A stretch of 64,000 nucleotides of DNA from Oscillospiraceae bacterium (GCA_009784825.1 WQXO01000009.1:1-64000), one strand, 5' to 3'. Numbered from the stretch's first letter, positions 40,507 to 50,038 are shown. Numbers and translations are program-made. Notes: generated by a model not told the origin, from the sequence alone.

Positions 40507-40539
40507 GAATTTCCTGTCAATATACATTTATTCGCTTTT

Positions 40540-40578
40540 TATGCATTATTTACTGCATAATATGCACTATTCTGCATA
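40540..40578 (+). promoter_or_regulatory. candidate ARG boxes (ArgR/AhrC operator)
   Basis: Four alternating arms TATGCA (40540), TGCATA (40554), TATGCA (40561), TGCATA (40573) giving two inverted repeats (arm spacing 8 and 6 bp). The second has the 14-bp core size of ARG boxes. The cluster ends 7 bp before the argG -35 box, where an arginine repressor hexamer would act. The TGCA in place of the usual TGAAT core lowers certainty. Confidence 0.6.
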
Positions 40579-40585
40579 ATCTTCC

Positions 40586-40613
40586 TTGACAAATGCGGAA
40601 ATTAACGTATAAT
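40586..40613 (+). promoter_or_regulatory. sigma-A promoter of the arg operon
   Basis: TTGACA at 40586-40591, 16-bp spacer, TATAAT at 40608-40613; argG starts 31 bp later after AAGGAGAGG. Confidence 0.88.
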
Positions 40614-40644
40614 AGTTATATTGGTTTATTAAGGAGAGGTTGTT

Positions 40645-41877
40645 ATGTATAAAAAAATTGTGCTTGCATATTCGGGTGGGCTTGACACTTCTATAATTAT
40701 TCCGTGGCTTAAAGAGAATTATGATAATTGTGAAGTTATCTGCATGGCGGCGAATGTCGGTCAGGATGCTGAGCTTGTCGGATTAGAAGAACGTGCATTA
40801 AAAACAGGAGCAAGCAAGTTATATATCGAAGATGTGCAGGACGAGTTTGTTAATGATTTTATATTCCCGACGCTTAAGATGGGGGCAAGGTATGAGGGGT
40901 ATCTCCTTGGGACGGCGTTCGCCCGACCGGTAATCGCCAAACGCTTAGTCGAGATTGCTGAAAAAGAAAATGCAGACGCAGTCTGCCACGGCTGTACCGG
41001 AAAGGGTAATGACCAGGTTCGCTTCGAGCTGACGGTGAAAGCGTTAGCCCCTGATTTAAAAATCATTGCACCGTGGAGAATATGGGACATTAAAAGTCGT
41101 GAGCAGGAAATCGAATACGCCGAATTGCATAATATCCCCTTAACGATTAACCGTGAGACCAACTATTCAAAGGACATGAACCTGTGGCACCTTTCACACG
41201 AGGGGTTGGACTTGGAAGACCCTGCCAATGAGCCGTTATATAATAATGATGAGTTTTTGGAACTCTGCGTTTCTCCCGAAAATGCACCCGATACCCCGAC
41301 TTATGTAACTGTCGGCTTTGAAAAAGGGATACCTGTTTCTTTAAATAACGAGATTCTAAAAGGCACAGACCTGATTAAAAAACTCAACAGGCTCGGTGGG
41401 GACAACGGGATTGGTTTATTCGACGTGGTGGAAAATCGATTAGTCGGCATGAAGTCACGTGGAGTTTATGAAACGCCGGGAGGGACTATTCTTTATACGG
41501 CACATGAGGTCCTCGAATCTATCTGCCTTGACAAGGAAACATCGCACTATAAAGCGGTTATGGCGTTGAAGTATGCGGAGTTGGTCTATAACGGGCAGTG
41601 GTATACACCATTACGTGAGGCGATGGACGCTTTTGTGAATAAGACACAGGAAACAGTCACAGGTGAGGTTAAGTTAAAGCTATACAAGGGTAATATAATG
41701 AATGCAGGGGTTAAGTCACCGTATTCGCTTTATAATGAGGATATTGCTTCGTTCGGTGAAACCGCCTACGGTCAAAAGGATGCCTATAATCAAAAGGACG
41801 CTGAAGGGTTTATTAACCTGTTCGGGCTGCCGATAACGGTTAAGGCGTTACAGGAAAAGGAAATGAGAAAACAATGA
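40645..41877 (+). CDS. argG: argininosuccinate synthase
   Basis: 410 aa. ATP-binding [20 protein letters not shown] at the N-terminus, [15 protein letters not shown], the [20 protein letters not shown] substrate loop and [11 protein letters not shown]-like [13 protein letters not shown]. Joins citrulline and aspartate. First gene of the arginine operon; overlaps the GNAT gene by 4 bp (ATGA). Confidence 0.97.
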   Translation: MYKKIVLAYSGGLDTSIIIPWLKENYDNCEVICMAANVGQDAELVGLEERALKTGASKLYIEDVQDEFVNDFIFPTLKMGARYEGYLLGTAFARPVIAKRLVEIAEKENADAVCHGCTGKGNDQVRFELTVKALAPDLKIIAPWRIWDIKSREQEIEYAELHNIPLTINRETNYSKDMNLWHLSHEGLDLEDPANEPLYNNDEFLELCVSPENAPDTPTYVTVGFEKGIPVSLNNEILKGTDLIKKLNRLGGDNGIGLFDVVENRLVGMKSRGVYETPGGTILYTAHEVLESICLDKETSHYKAVMALKYAELVYNGQWYTPLREAMDAFVNKTQETVTGEVKLKLYKGNIMNAGVKSPYSLYNEDIASFGETAYGQKDAYNQKDAEGFINLFGLPITVKALQEKEMRKQ

Positions 41878-42299
41878 TAATAAGGGAATTCACCCTCGCC
41901 GACCATAGTGCGGCGTTTACAATATGGCAGAACACAAAAGGTGTTTGCAATTGCGACAAATGCATGACGCTCGATAAGGAAGAGGAAATAGCAAGGTTCA
42001 TTTTAAGAAACCCCGGAATGAGCTTTGTAGCAGAACAAGACGGCGAGGTCATAGGGACTGTTCTTGCAGGGCATGACGGCAGAACGGGAATAATATACCG
42101 CCTTACCGTGGCAGAAAAAATCCGTGAAAAAGGAATTGGAAAAGCATTGGTTGAAAACGCTGTTAAGGCTTTAAAAAACGAGGGGTTGACCACCATTAAA
42201 GCGTTTGTTCTGAATGATAATGATATAGGCAATATATTCTGGGAGAAAATCGGTTTCAAGGAAAACGATATGGCAGTTACAAGAGTTAAAAGGATATAG
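41874..42299 (+). CDS. GNAT-family acetyltransferase in the arg operon
   Basis: 141 aa with the acetyl-CoA-binding pattern [30 protein letters not shown] (R/Q-x-x-G-x-G/A) and the late NIFWEKIGF strand-helix. It lies between argG and argH with a 4-bp overlap upstream and 2 bp downstream, so it belongs to the operon. N-acetylglutamate synthase activity (as in ArgH-A fusions) is possible but not required, because bifunctional ArgJ is also present. A two-Cys stretch (VCNCDKCM) near residue 25-32 is unusual for the fold. Confidence 0.8.
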   Translation: MIIREFTLADHSAAFTIWQNTKGVCNCDKCMTLDKEEEIARFILRNPGMSFVAEQDGEVIGTVLAGHDGRTGIIYRLTVAEKIREKGIGKALVENAVKALKNEGLTTIKAFVLNDNDIGNIFWEKIGFKENDMAVTRVKRI

Positions 42300-42301
42300 A
42301 T

Positions 42302-43639
42302 ATGGATAAATTATGGGCGGGCAGGTTCTCTAAGGAGACCGATAAAACAGTAAATGCGTTTAACTCGTCGATAGCGTTCGATTGCCGAATGTATCGTGAG
42401 GATATTCAAGGCAGTATCGCTCATGCGACAATGCTCGGTGCGGTTGGTATAATCCCGAAAGAGGACAGTGAAAAAATTATTACGGGATTAGAAAGTATTC
42501 TGCAGGACATTGAGAACGGCGTTCTTGAATTTGACCCAAATGCCGAAGACATTCACATGTTTATCGAAGCAGAGCTGACTAAACGCATAGGCGAACCCGG
42601 TAAGAAACTGCACACTGCACGTTCACGTAATGACCAAGTCGCAACCGATTTACGGCTGTATCTTCGGCGTGAAACCGAGGAAATCCAAAACCTGCTTATT
42701 CAATTGATTAATACCCTTTGTGAAATTGCAACACAGCACCACGACACAGTTATGCCCGGGTATACTCACTTACAAAGGGCACAGCCGATTACCTTTGACA
42801 GTCACCTGTTGGCTTATGTAGGAATGTTCGCAAGGGATATTGCAAGACTTCGGGACGCTAAGAACATTATGAATGAGGGGTGTCCCCTCGGGGCATGTGC
42901 ATTAGCGGGGACGACTTACCCCATTGACCGAAAAATGACCTCTGACTTATTGGGCTTCGATTACACAATTGCTTATGAAACGCTCGACAGTGTTTCCGAC
43001 AGGGACTTTTGTATTGAAATTGCCGGTGCTTTGGCGATAATTATGGTGCATTTGTCAAGATTATCCGAAGAAATAATTCTGTGGTGTTCGTGGGAGTTTA
43101 AGTTTATCGAGCTTGATGACGCTTATTCGACCGGTTCAAGCATTATGCCGCAGAAAAAAAACCCCGACGTTGCAGAATTAATCCGAGGGAAATCCGGTAG
43201 AGTATTCGGAGATTTGCAAGCGTTATTGGTAATCATGAAAGGGCTTCCCTTAGCTTACAACAAGGATATGCAGGAGGTTCAAGAAGCGGTATATGACGCT
43301 GTTGACACTGTGAAGTTATGCTTAGAGGTGTTCGCCCCCATGTTAAAAACCATGACTGTTAACAAGGAAAATATGCGTAGTGCGGCGGCGAAGGGGTTCA
43401 TAAACGCAACTGACTGTGCGGATTATTTAGTAAAAAAAGGTATGGCGTTCCGTGACGCATACAGGATTACAGGGGAAATAGTCGCATTGTGTATCGAAAG
43501 AAACCTCGATTTAGAAACATTACCGATTATTATATATAAAGAAAAGTGCGAATTATTCGATAATGATATATATGAGGCGGTTAATTTAGAGAATTGTGTA
43601 AACAACAGAAAGGTTAATGAAAATAATGAAAAAGCATAA
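42302..43639 (+). CDS. argH: argininosuccinate lyase
   Basis: 445 aa; fumarase/aspartase superfamily. KLHTARSRNDQVATDLRLY, GYTHLQRAQPITFDSHLLAY (catalytic His), and the signature GSSIMPQKKNPDVAELIRGK. Releases arginine and fumarate. The final residues (NNRKVNENNEKA) run over the start of argC with a 23-bp overlap. Confidence 0.97.
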   Translation: MDKLWAGRFSKETDKTVNAFNSSIAFDCRMYREDIQGSIAHATMLGAVGIIPKEDSEKIITGLESILQDIENGVLEFDPNAEDIHMFIEAELTKRIGEPGKKLHTARSRNDQVATDLRLYLRRETEEIQNLLIQLINTLCEIATQHHDTVMPGYTHLQRAQPITFDSHLLAYVGMFARDIARLRDAKNIMNEGCPLGACALAGTTYPIDRKMTSDLLGFDYTIAYETLDSVSDRDFCIEIAGALAIIMVHLSRLSEEIILWCSWEFKFIELDDAYSTGSSIMPQKKNPDVAELIRGKSGRVFGDLQALLVIMKGLPLAYNKDMQEVQEAVYDAVDTVKLCLEVFAPMLKTMTVNKENMRSAAAKGFINATDCADYLVKKGMAFRDAYRITGEIVALCIERNLDLETLPIIIYKEKCELFDNDIYEAVNLENCVNNRKVNENNEKA

Positions 43640-44522
43640 GGTGTTCATCGACGGGGAAACCGGGACTGTGGGATTGCAAATACATTCGAGGTTAAAAAGC
43701 AGAAACGATATTGAAATCCTCACAATCCCAAGAGAATTAAGCGAAAATCTTGACCAACGCAAGAAACTAATAAACCAAGCAGAATTTGTGTTCCTGTGTC
43801 TGCCTGATGAAATTGCAAAACAATCGGTCAGCGTTATAGAAAACCCCGATGTTCGTGTGATTGACGCTTCGACAGCCCACCGAACCAATCCGGAGTGGGA
43901 TTATGGTTTCCCCGAATTGTCAAAGGAACATAAGGAGAAAATTCGCACTTCAAAGCGTGTGGCAGTACCCGGGTGTTATGCGAGCGGGTTCATTGCATTG
44001 ATTTACCCCCTTGTTAAAGCGAGTATTATTCCGAAAGACCACCCGATAAGCTGTTTCGGGATTTCCGGATACAGTGGTGCGGGAAAAGCGTTTATCGCCG
44101 AATACGAGAATTCCAAACGACACCCCGACTTAAAAAGCGGCAGGTTTTATGCACTGTCACAATCACATAAGCACCAGCCGGAAATGCAGGTTGTCTGCGG
44201 ATTAGAAAGAACGCCTATGTTCAACCCGATTATCGACGACTATTATGGGGGCATGATTGTGAGCGTTCCGTTACAGGGGTTCAGCAAAGCAGAAATAGAA
44301 ACGGCATACAAAAACAATTATAAAACCGGAAATGTCAAATATATCGAGAGTTATGATGAACCGTTCCTTGCGGCGAATGCATTAAGCGGTTCTGATGAAA
44401 TGGAGATATACGCTTTTGGGAATGATGAGCGAGTTCTATTAACCGCAAGATTTGACAATTTAGGAAAAGGGGCAAGTGGTGCAGCGGTACAATGCTTTGA
44501 TATAATGGTAGGAGAAAAATAA
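43617..44522 (+). CDS. argC: N-acetyl-gamma-glutamyl-phosphate reductase (type 2)
   Basis: Up to 301 aa. FIDGETGTVGLQIHSRL (NADP-binding), VFLCLPDEIA, AVPGCYASGFIALIYPL with the catalytic Cys, and SGYSGAGK. The short form and VFIDGETGT opening are type 2 ArgC. An alternative ATG at 43626 gives 298 aa beginning MKKHKVFIDGE and has better spacing to AAAGG; either start is possible. Overlaps argJ by 1 bp (TAATG). Confidence 0.94.
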   Translation: MKIMKKHKVFIDGETGTVGLQIHSRLKSRNDIEILTIPRELSENLDQRKKLINQAEFVFLCLPDEIAKQSVSVIENPDVRVIDASTAHRTNPEWDYGFPELSKEHKEKIRTSKRVAVPGCYASGFIALIYPLVKASIIPKDHPISCFGISGYSGAGKAFIAEYENSKRHPDLKSGRFYALSQSHKHQPEMQVVCGLERTPMFNPIIDDYYGGMIVSVPLQGFSKAEIETAYKNNYKTGNVKYIESYDEPFLAANALSGSDEMEIYAFGNDERVLLTARFDNLGKGASGAAVQCFDIMVGEK

Positions 44523-45772
44523 TGATTACATTCGATGGGTTTGTCCCTGTTCAGGGCGGTGTTTGTGCCGCAAAAGGGTTCACAGCGGGCGGAATCTGCA
44601 TAGGAGTTAAAGCAAGCAATCTCGAAAACGACAAGAAAGACCTTGCGATGATTTATTGTGTCAGAAAGTGCAACACCGCCTCTGTGTATACAGTTAATAA
44701 GGTTGCGGGAGCACCGATTGCCGTAACAAAGAAACACCTCGCTTTAACTTCGGGAAAGGCACAGGCAGTGATTGCCAATTCCGGAAACGCCAACACCTGC
44801 AACCCCGACGGAATTGATATTGCTGAGAAAATGTGCAAACTCACGGCTGAGGCGTTGCACTTGTCGGAAGAAGATATTATTATCGCTTCAACGGGAGTTA
44901 TCGGGCAAAAGTTGTCGATTGAGCCTTTTGAAACGGGAATTCCGATTTTAGCGGCAGAGTTAAGCGAATTGGGCAGCGACGCTGCTTGTGAAGCAATAAT
45001 GACCACCGATACATTTAAGAAACAGTTCGCTGTGGAGTTCGAGTTAAGCGGCGGCGTTAAATGCTCACTCGGCGGAATAAGCAAGGGCAGCGGCATGATT
45101 AACCCAAACATGGCTACATTATTGGCGTTCATAACCACCGATGTATACATCAGTGTCCCTATGTTGGAGCAAGCGTTGAAGTTCGTCAACGGTGTTACTT
45201 ATAATATGGTAAGTGTTGATGGTGATACATCCACTAATGACATGGTGAGTGTTATGGCTTCGGGATTGGCAGGTAACAACAGAATTACCGAAGAGAATGA
45301 GGATTATGAAACATTCGTGGAAGCGTTATATGCGGTTATGGTGAATTTGGCGAGGGAAACCGCACGTGACGGGGAGGGTGCGACTAAGCTGTTAGAATGT
45401 ATTGTTCGGGGAGCACCCGATGAAGATATTGCGAAAGCTGTTGCAAAATCGGTAATATCGAGCAGTCTGTTTAAGGCGGCGATGAGTGCGGGGGACGCTA
45501 ACTGGGGCAGAATTATGTGTGCTATTGGTTATACCGATTGTGAGTTTGACATTAGTAAAATCAGCATAGAATTGGCTTCTTCTCAGGGCAGAATAATCGT
45601 CTGCAAGAACGGTTCGGGCGTGCCTTTCTCGGAGGAAGAGGCATATACCCTACTTTCCGAGGACGAGGTACGCATATACATCAACCTCAATTCCGGAGAG
45701 GGTGAGGCGGTCGCATGGGGGTGCGATTTAACAAAGGAGTATGTGGATATTAATGCGGACTACAGGAGTTAA
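44522..45772 (+). CDS. argJ: bifunctional ornithine acetyltransferase/N-acetylglutamate synthase
   Basis: 416 aa. N-terminal VCAAKGFTAGGICIGVK, NSGNANTCN, STGVIGQKL; self-cleavage site Thr in NPNMATLLAFITTD (Ala-Thr bond), and the NWGRIMCAIGY block. Recycles the acetyl group between acetylornithine and glutamate. In some bacteria ArgJ is only the transferase; whether this one also uses acetyl-CoA cannot be told by eye. Confidence 0.96.
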   Translation: MITFDGFVPVQGGVCAAKGFTAGGICIGVKASNLENDKKDLAMIYCVRKCNTASVYTVNKVAGAPIAVTKKHLALTSGKAQAVIANSGNANTCNPDGIDIAEKMCKLTAEALHLSEEDIIIASTGVIGQKLSIEPFETGIPILAAELSELGSDAACEAIMTTDTFKKQFAVEFELSGGVKCSLGGISKGSGMINPNMATLLAFITTDVYISVPMLEQALKFVNGVTYNMVSVDGDTSTNDMVSVMASGLAGNNRITEENEDYETFVEALYAVMVNLARETARDGEGATKLLECIVRGAPDEDIAKAVAKSVISSSLFKAAMSAGDANWGRIMCAIGYTDCEFDISKISIELASSQGRIIVCKNGSGVPFSEEEAYTLLSEDEVRIYINLNSGEGEAVAWGCDLTKEYVDINADYRS

Positions 45773-46511
45773 TGAGTTATATCATAAAATCATAAGAAAC
45801 CATAACGATGAATTAAATCGATTAAAGCTCAATTCAATCATGAAGAATGCGTTGTTCATTGCCGTTTTCATAATTGCGGAAGTGATTGTAGGGAGCGTGT
45901 ATATCAAGGATACCGATTCGTTGGCTATGTTTGTATTTATTGTTTTCCCGTTTATTGCGATATTCGCATGGGTTATTTATATTTTTGTACGGTTCTTTTT
46001 CGAGAAAAGCGGTAAATCATCAAAGGTGCAATACGTTTCATGTTTTCTTAAAAATGTTGCAGACCCGTTTTTGAAGGAGTTATACGGTCTTGAGTACTGC
46101 AATCCCGAGTTACAGATTACCGGTGAGGAGCTGAGGGCGAAAATAAAAAAAGCCGGAACTGACACAGTAAGCAGCTATGGCGTATTAGAGACACCGAATG
46201 TCATAAATCGTGCTATATTCCCGCTGTATACTTTTCAAAACGACAACACGGATATTAATGTTTTCAGCGTACATGCGAATAAAAGGAGCTATTACGGGAT
46301 TTTAGCGGTTATTACTGTTTCAGAAAGAAAAGCACACTATAACATAGAAAACACAAACAGGAATATGTACATTTCTTTCAATGGTACAAATTTGCATATA
46401 GTTATAAAAAATTGCAAAAACATGGAATTCGGAGTGTTAAACGCAAAGAAGAAGTTATTCAAAATCTGTGAGTATATCGAGCAGATTAACAGAATTAAGG
46501 AGAGGTTATGA
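45753..46511 (+). CDS. membrane protein of unknown function in the arg operon (DUF3137-like?)
   Basis: 252 aa from the ATG at 45753 (AAAGGAG about 11 nt upstream; an ATG at 45741 is too close to it). Begins inside argJ (20-bp overlap) and overlaps argB by 4 bp. Two membrane helices (about 36-56 and 64-86), then a soluble domain of about 165 residues with alternating strands (VFSVHANKRSYYGILAVITV). The layout resembles DUF3137 proteins, but I cannot confirm this. Its place in the middle of the arginine operon has no obvious metabolic reason. Confidence 0.65.
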   Translation: MRTTGVNELYHKIIRNHNDELNRLKLNSIMKNALFIAVFIIAEVIVGSVYIKDTDSLAMFVFIVFPFIAIFAWVIYIFVRFFFEKSGKSSKVQYVSCFLKNVADPFLKELYGLEYCNPELQITGEELRAKIKKAGTDTVSSYGVLETPNVINRAIFPLYTFQNDNTDINVFSVHANKRSYYGILAVITVSERKAHYNIENTNRNMYISFNGTNLHIVIKNCKNMEFGVLNAKKKLFKICEYIEQINRIKERL

Positions 46512-47362
46512 ACATAAACAACAACACAAGGGCGAATATTCTTAATGAAGCATTACCGTATATTCAGGAATACTACGGGAAAATCGTTGTCGTGAAATAC
46601 GGCGGCAACGCCATGTTAAACGACGAATTAAAACAGGCAGTCATGTCTGATATAGTAATGCTGTCCTTATGCGGAATAAAAATTGTCTTAGTCCACGGAG
46701 GCGGCCCCGAAATAGATTCCATGCTCAACAAAATCGGGAAGGAATCGAAATTCATCAATGGCTTACGTTACACCGATAAGGAAACGATGGACATTGTCCA
46801 AATGGTGTTATGCGGGAAAATCAACAAGGACTTAGTGGATTTACTGCACTCGCATAAAGGAAAGGCAATCGGGTTATGCGGACTCGACAACGGGTTACTT
46901 GAAGCCAAACAATTAAGCGTGGATTTAGGGTACGTCGGGGAGATTTCAAAGGTTAATCCCGAGGTGATTTTTACCGCATTAGATAACGGATATATCCCTG
47001 TAATATCGACAATTGCAGGCGGGGACAATGCTTATAACATTAACGCCGACATTGCCGCCTCACGCATTGCAGCAGAAATGGGGGCAGAAAACCTCATTCT
47101 TATGACTGATACGGCGGGTGTCCTCGAGGATGTAAATAACCCCGAAAGCATAATCCGCACCATTAAAGTAAACGAGGTACCTTTGCTGAAAGAACAGGGT
47201 GTTATTTCCGGGGGAATGATTCCGAAAATCGACTGCTGTGTTGAAGCGGTTCGGCGGGGTGTAAATAAAACAAATATAATCGACGGCAGAATTCCACACT
47301 CTATTCTTTTAGAACTGCTGACCGATTTAGGAACAGGTACAATGATTGTGAAAGGTTATTGA
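46508..47362 (+). CDS. argB: acetylglutamate kinase
   Basis: 284 aa, amino acid kinase family. VVKYGGNAM (K in the ATP loop), VLVHGGGPEIDSML, and the substrate-binding NINADIAASRIAAEMGAENLILMTDTAGVL plus SGGMIPKI. Phosphorylates N-acetylglutamate and is the usual feedback point for arginine; an N-terminal helix (NNNTRANILNEALPYI) like that of arginine-sensitive hexameric enzymes is present. Confidence 0.97.
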   Translation: MNINNNTRANILNEALPYIQEYYGKIVVVKYGGNAMLNDELKQAVMSDIVMLSLCGIKIVLVHGGGPEIDSMLNKIGKESKFINGLRYTDKETMDIVQMVLCGKINKDLVDLLHSHKGKAIGLCGLDNGLLEAKQLSVDLGYVGEISKVNPEVIFTALDNGYIPVISTIAGGDNAYNINADIAASRIAAEMGAENLILMTDTAGVLEDVNNPESIIRTIKVNEVPLLKEQGVISGGMIPKIDCCVEAVRRGVNKTNIIDGRIPHSILLELLTDLGTGTMIVKGY

Positions 47363-47365
47363 CGA

Positions 47366-47400
47366 ACAATTGACAATTTACAATTTACAATTGACAATTA
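47366..47400. repeat. heptamer tandem repeat array between argB and argD
   Basis: Five units ACAATTG, ACAATTT, ACAATTT, ACAATTG, ACAATTA, starting 4 bp after argB and ending 16 bp before argD. It is the only gap longer than 5 bp within the arg operon. Confidence 0.75.
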
Positions 47401-47415
47401 ATTAAGGAGAAAACT

Positions 47416-48558
47416 ATGACTATTATAGAAAAAACAGATAAATATGTTATGCAGTCTTACGGGAGGTTGCCGGCAGTTATCGAAAACGCAGAGCAATACA
47501 TCGACTTCGGGAGCGGAGTGGGTACAAATTCTCTCGGCTATTGCGATGATGACTGGGTTAATGCCGTCTGCAGGCAGGCGAAGCTTATGCAGCATACCAG
47601 CAATTACTACTATAACACACCCTCCGCTGATTTTGCAGAAAAGTTATGCGACATTACCGGATATACTAATGTATTTTTCGGGAATTCCGGTGCGGAGGCG
47701 AACGAATGTGCCATAAAAACCGCAAGGAAATACAGTTTCGATAAATACGGTAAAGGTCGGCATACTATTATTACGCTGAAGAACTCGTTCCACGGGAGAA
47801 CCCTTGCGACAATTTCGGCAACCGGGCAGGACGATTTCCATAATTACTTCTTCCCTTTTTTAGACGGCTTTGTCTACGCCGAACCCAATGATACCGTCGA
47901 TTTAGCGGAAAAGTTAGGCAGTCACGTCTGTGCTGTTATGCTTGAATATGTTCAGGGCGAGGGCGGTGTATGTCCGTTAGAGCAAGACTTCGTTGACATG
48001 GTGTATATGTTATGTGCGGAGAAAGATGTTCTTGTAATCGCTGACGAGGTTCAGACAGGTGCAGGCAGGACGGGGAAATTCCTGTGTCAGGAGCATTTCG
48101 GGCATAAAGCTGACATTGTCACAATGGCTAAGGGATTATTCGGGGGATTACCCGGGGGTGTCTGCTTATTCGGTGAAAAGTGTTCCGAGGTGCTGACAGC
48201 CGGGACTCACGGTTCGACTTATGGCGGAAATCCTGTTGTCATGAGCGGAGGTATTGTCGTTCTTGACAAGGTGTCACAGCCCGAATTCCTTTCAGAAGTA
48301 ATTAAAAAAGGCGACTATATAAGGGAAAAGCTGTCTGCCGTTAATGAAATTGCTTCAATTGACGGGAAAGGGTTAATGCTCGGTATAACGCTCAAAAGTA
48401 AAAACGCCAAGGAAGTTATGAAAAAAGCACTCGACAACGGATTATTAGTTCTTGTTGCTAAAGAGAAGGTAAGACTGCTTCCGCCGCTCACAATCACATA
48501 CGATGACCTTGACAAAGGGTTAGAAATATTAATCAACATTTTAGGAGAAAAAACATGA
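47416..48558 (+). CDS. argD: acetylornithine aminotransferase
   Basis: 380-aa class III PLP aminotransferase. FFGNSGAEANECAIKTARKY, SFHGRTLATISATGQ, ADEVQTGAGRTGKF and the PLP Lys in VTMAKGLFGGLPGGVCL. Converts N-acetylglutamate semialdehyde to acetylornithine. Has AAGGAGAAAACT before the ATG; overlaps argF by 4 bp. Confidence 0.96.
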   Translation: MTIIEKTDKYVMQSYGRLPAVIENAEQYIDFGSGVGTNSLGYCDDDWVNAVCRQAKLMQHTSNYYYNTPSADFAEKLCDITGYTNVFFGNSGAEANECAIKTARKYSFDKYGKGRHTIITLKNSFHGRTLATISATGQDDFHNYFFPFLDGFVYAEPNDTVDLAEKLGSHVCAVMLEYVQGEGGVCPLEQDFVDMVYMLCAEKDVLVIADEVQTGAGRTGKFLCQEHFGHKADIVTMAKGLFGGLPGGVCLFGEKCSEVLTAGTHGSTYGGNPVVMSGGIVVLDKVSQPEFLSEVIKKGDYIREKLSAVNEIASIDGKGLMLGITLKSKNAKEVMKKALDNGLLVLVAKEKVRLLPPLTITYDDLDKGLEILINILGEKT

Positions 48559-49460
48559 AACACTTATTAAAACTATTAGACCTCACCTCGGATGAGATTA
48601 TCGAAATCTTAAACCTTGCTGACCAGTTAAAATACGAGCAGAAGCACGGAATCCCGCATTTACTGCTTAAAGGGAAGACTCTCGGTATGATTTTCGAGAA
48701 GGCCTCAACAAGGACACGGGTTTCATTCGAGGCAGGGATTTACCAATTAGGCGGGCAGGGTTTGTTCCTGTCCTCACAAGAGCTTCAAATGGGCAGGGGC
48801 GAACCCATTCAAGACACTGCGAGGGTTCTCTCAAGGTACCTCGACGGGATTATGATTAGGACATATAAGCAAGACGATGTGGAGAAATTAGCACAATTCG
48901 GTGAAATCCCCGTAATCAACGGGTTAACCGACTTCGCTCACCCTTGCCAAGTCTTAGCCGACCTTATGACAATTCGGGAATACAAAAACAAGTTAGAGGG
49001 GTTGAAGCTATGCTGGATTGGTGACGGTCACAACATGGCGAACTCACTGACTGTGGGCTGCCTTAAGGTAGGCATGGACGTTTCATTAGCCTGCCCTGCC
49101 GGATTCCACCCCGCTGAAGAGGTTCTGCAATTTGCAAAGGATTATGATAATTTTGAGCTTGTTTCCGAGCCGACCATTGCCGCTAAGGATGCTGATGTTC
49201 TCGTAACCGATGTATGGGCTTCGATGGGTCAGGAGGAGGAAATGGAGAAAAGGCGGGTAGCGTTTAAGGGGTATCAGATTAATGACGAATTATTGAAGTT
49301 AGCGAAGCCCGACGCAATTGTAATGCACTGCCTGCCCGCACATAGGGAGGAAGAGATTACTACCGCAGTATTAGAAGCACACGCCAATGTAATCTTCGAT
49401 GAGGCTGAAAACAGGCTCCACGCACAAAAAGCTGTGATGGTCAAATTAATGAACAATTAA
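48555..49460 (+). CDS. argF: ornithine carbamoyltransferase
   Basis: 301 aa. Carbamoyl-phosphate loop KASTRTRVSFEAG, IMIRTYKQDDVEKLAQF, HPCQVLADLMTI, WIGDGHNMANSL and HCLPAHREEEIT: the full OTCase signature, giving citrulline. The stop codon falls in a heptamer repeat that also supplies the next gene's ATG. Confidence 0.97.
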   Translation: MKHLLKLLDLTSDEIIEILNLADQLKYEQKHGIPHLLLKGKTLGMIFEKASTRTRVSFEAGIYQLGGQGLFLSSQELQMGRGEPIQDTARVLSRYLDGIMIRTYKQDDVEKLAQFGEIPVINGLTDFAHPCQVLADLMTIREYKNKLEGLKLCWIGDGHNMANSLTVGCLKVGMDVSLACPAGFHPAEEVLQFAKDYDNFELVSEPTIAAKDADVLVTDVWASMGQEEEMEKRRVAFKGYQINDELLKLAKPDAIVMHCLPAHREEEITTAVLEAHANVIFDEAENRLHAQKAVMVKLMNN

Positions 49461-49468
49461 TAATGAAC
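49448..49468. repeat. heptamer repeat spanning a stop/start junction
   Basis: Units AATGAAC, AATTAAT, AATGAAC. The argF stop TAA (49458-49460) lies in the second unit and the ATG of the next gene (49463) in the third. Confidence 0.55.
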
Positions 49469-50038
49469 AGACTTATTGAACGATTTTATAATTATGCAAG
49501 AAAACAAACCGACAATGCCGTTTCAAAGGCTATTTCCGATGAGGAGGAAATCCTTTGGAGCGGCAGACCCGGTTATGTCGCTACGTTTAACATGCGTGAG
49601 GTTTTGGGTGCAATTCCCGTAATTGCAATAATATCAATAGTGGTGGGAATATTATTCAACACCGAACAATTACCGGTTGATTTTTTTATCATTGTGACTG
49701 CCTCGGGTTTATTTATTCTGTTGTTGTTTATAGCGTGGTTAAGGCAGATTTACAGATACATTAAAACGATTAACTTGTTTTACGCTGTTACTAAAACGAG
49801 AATAGTTATTGTAAAAGGCAGAGATGTCATTCGGGAAATGCCGCATGAATCAGTTGAAAACACAGCCGTCACAAAGAAATTCTTCGGTAACGGCAGTGTT
49901 GTTTTTAATGGAGGGGGAGACTATTTCACAAAAGGAAATGTGATAGAAGCCCCTACCGACAAGGTTTTCGTGTTCTTTAATGTGATGGACGTTGACGGGG
50001 TTTTGAAAAATATCAAGAATTATCAAGAATTATATTGA
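49463..50038 (+). CDS. membrane protein with bacterial PH domain
   Basis: 191 aa. N-terminal cytoplasmic part with EEEILWSGRPGYVATFN, two membrane helices (about 52-70 and 76-97), then a PH-like domain (LFYAVTKTRIVIVKGRDVIREMPHESVENTAVTKKFFGNGSVVFNG). Such bPH proteins are widespread and of unknown function. It begins 2 bp after argF, so it is probably cotranscribed, but it has no evident role in arginine synthesis. Confidence 0.75.
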   Translation: MNRLIERFYNYARKQTDNAVSKAISDEEEILWSGRPGYVATFNMREVLGAIPVIAIISIVVGILFNTEQLPVDFFIIVTASGLFILLLFIAWLRQIYRYIKTINLFYAVTKTRIVIVKGRDVIREMPHESVENTAVTKKFFGNGSVVFNGGGDYFTKGNVIEAPTDKVFVFFNVMDVDGVLKNIKNYQELY

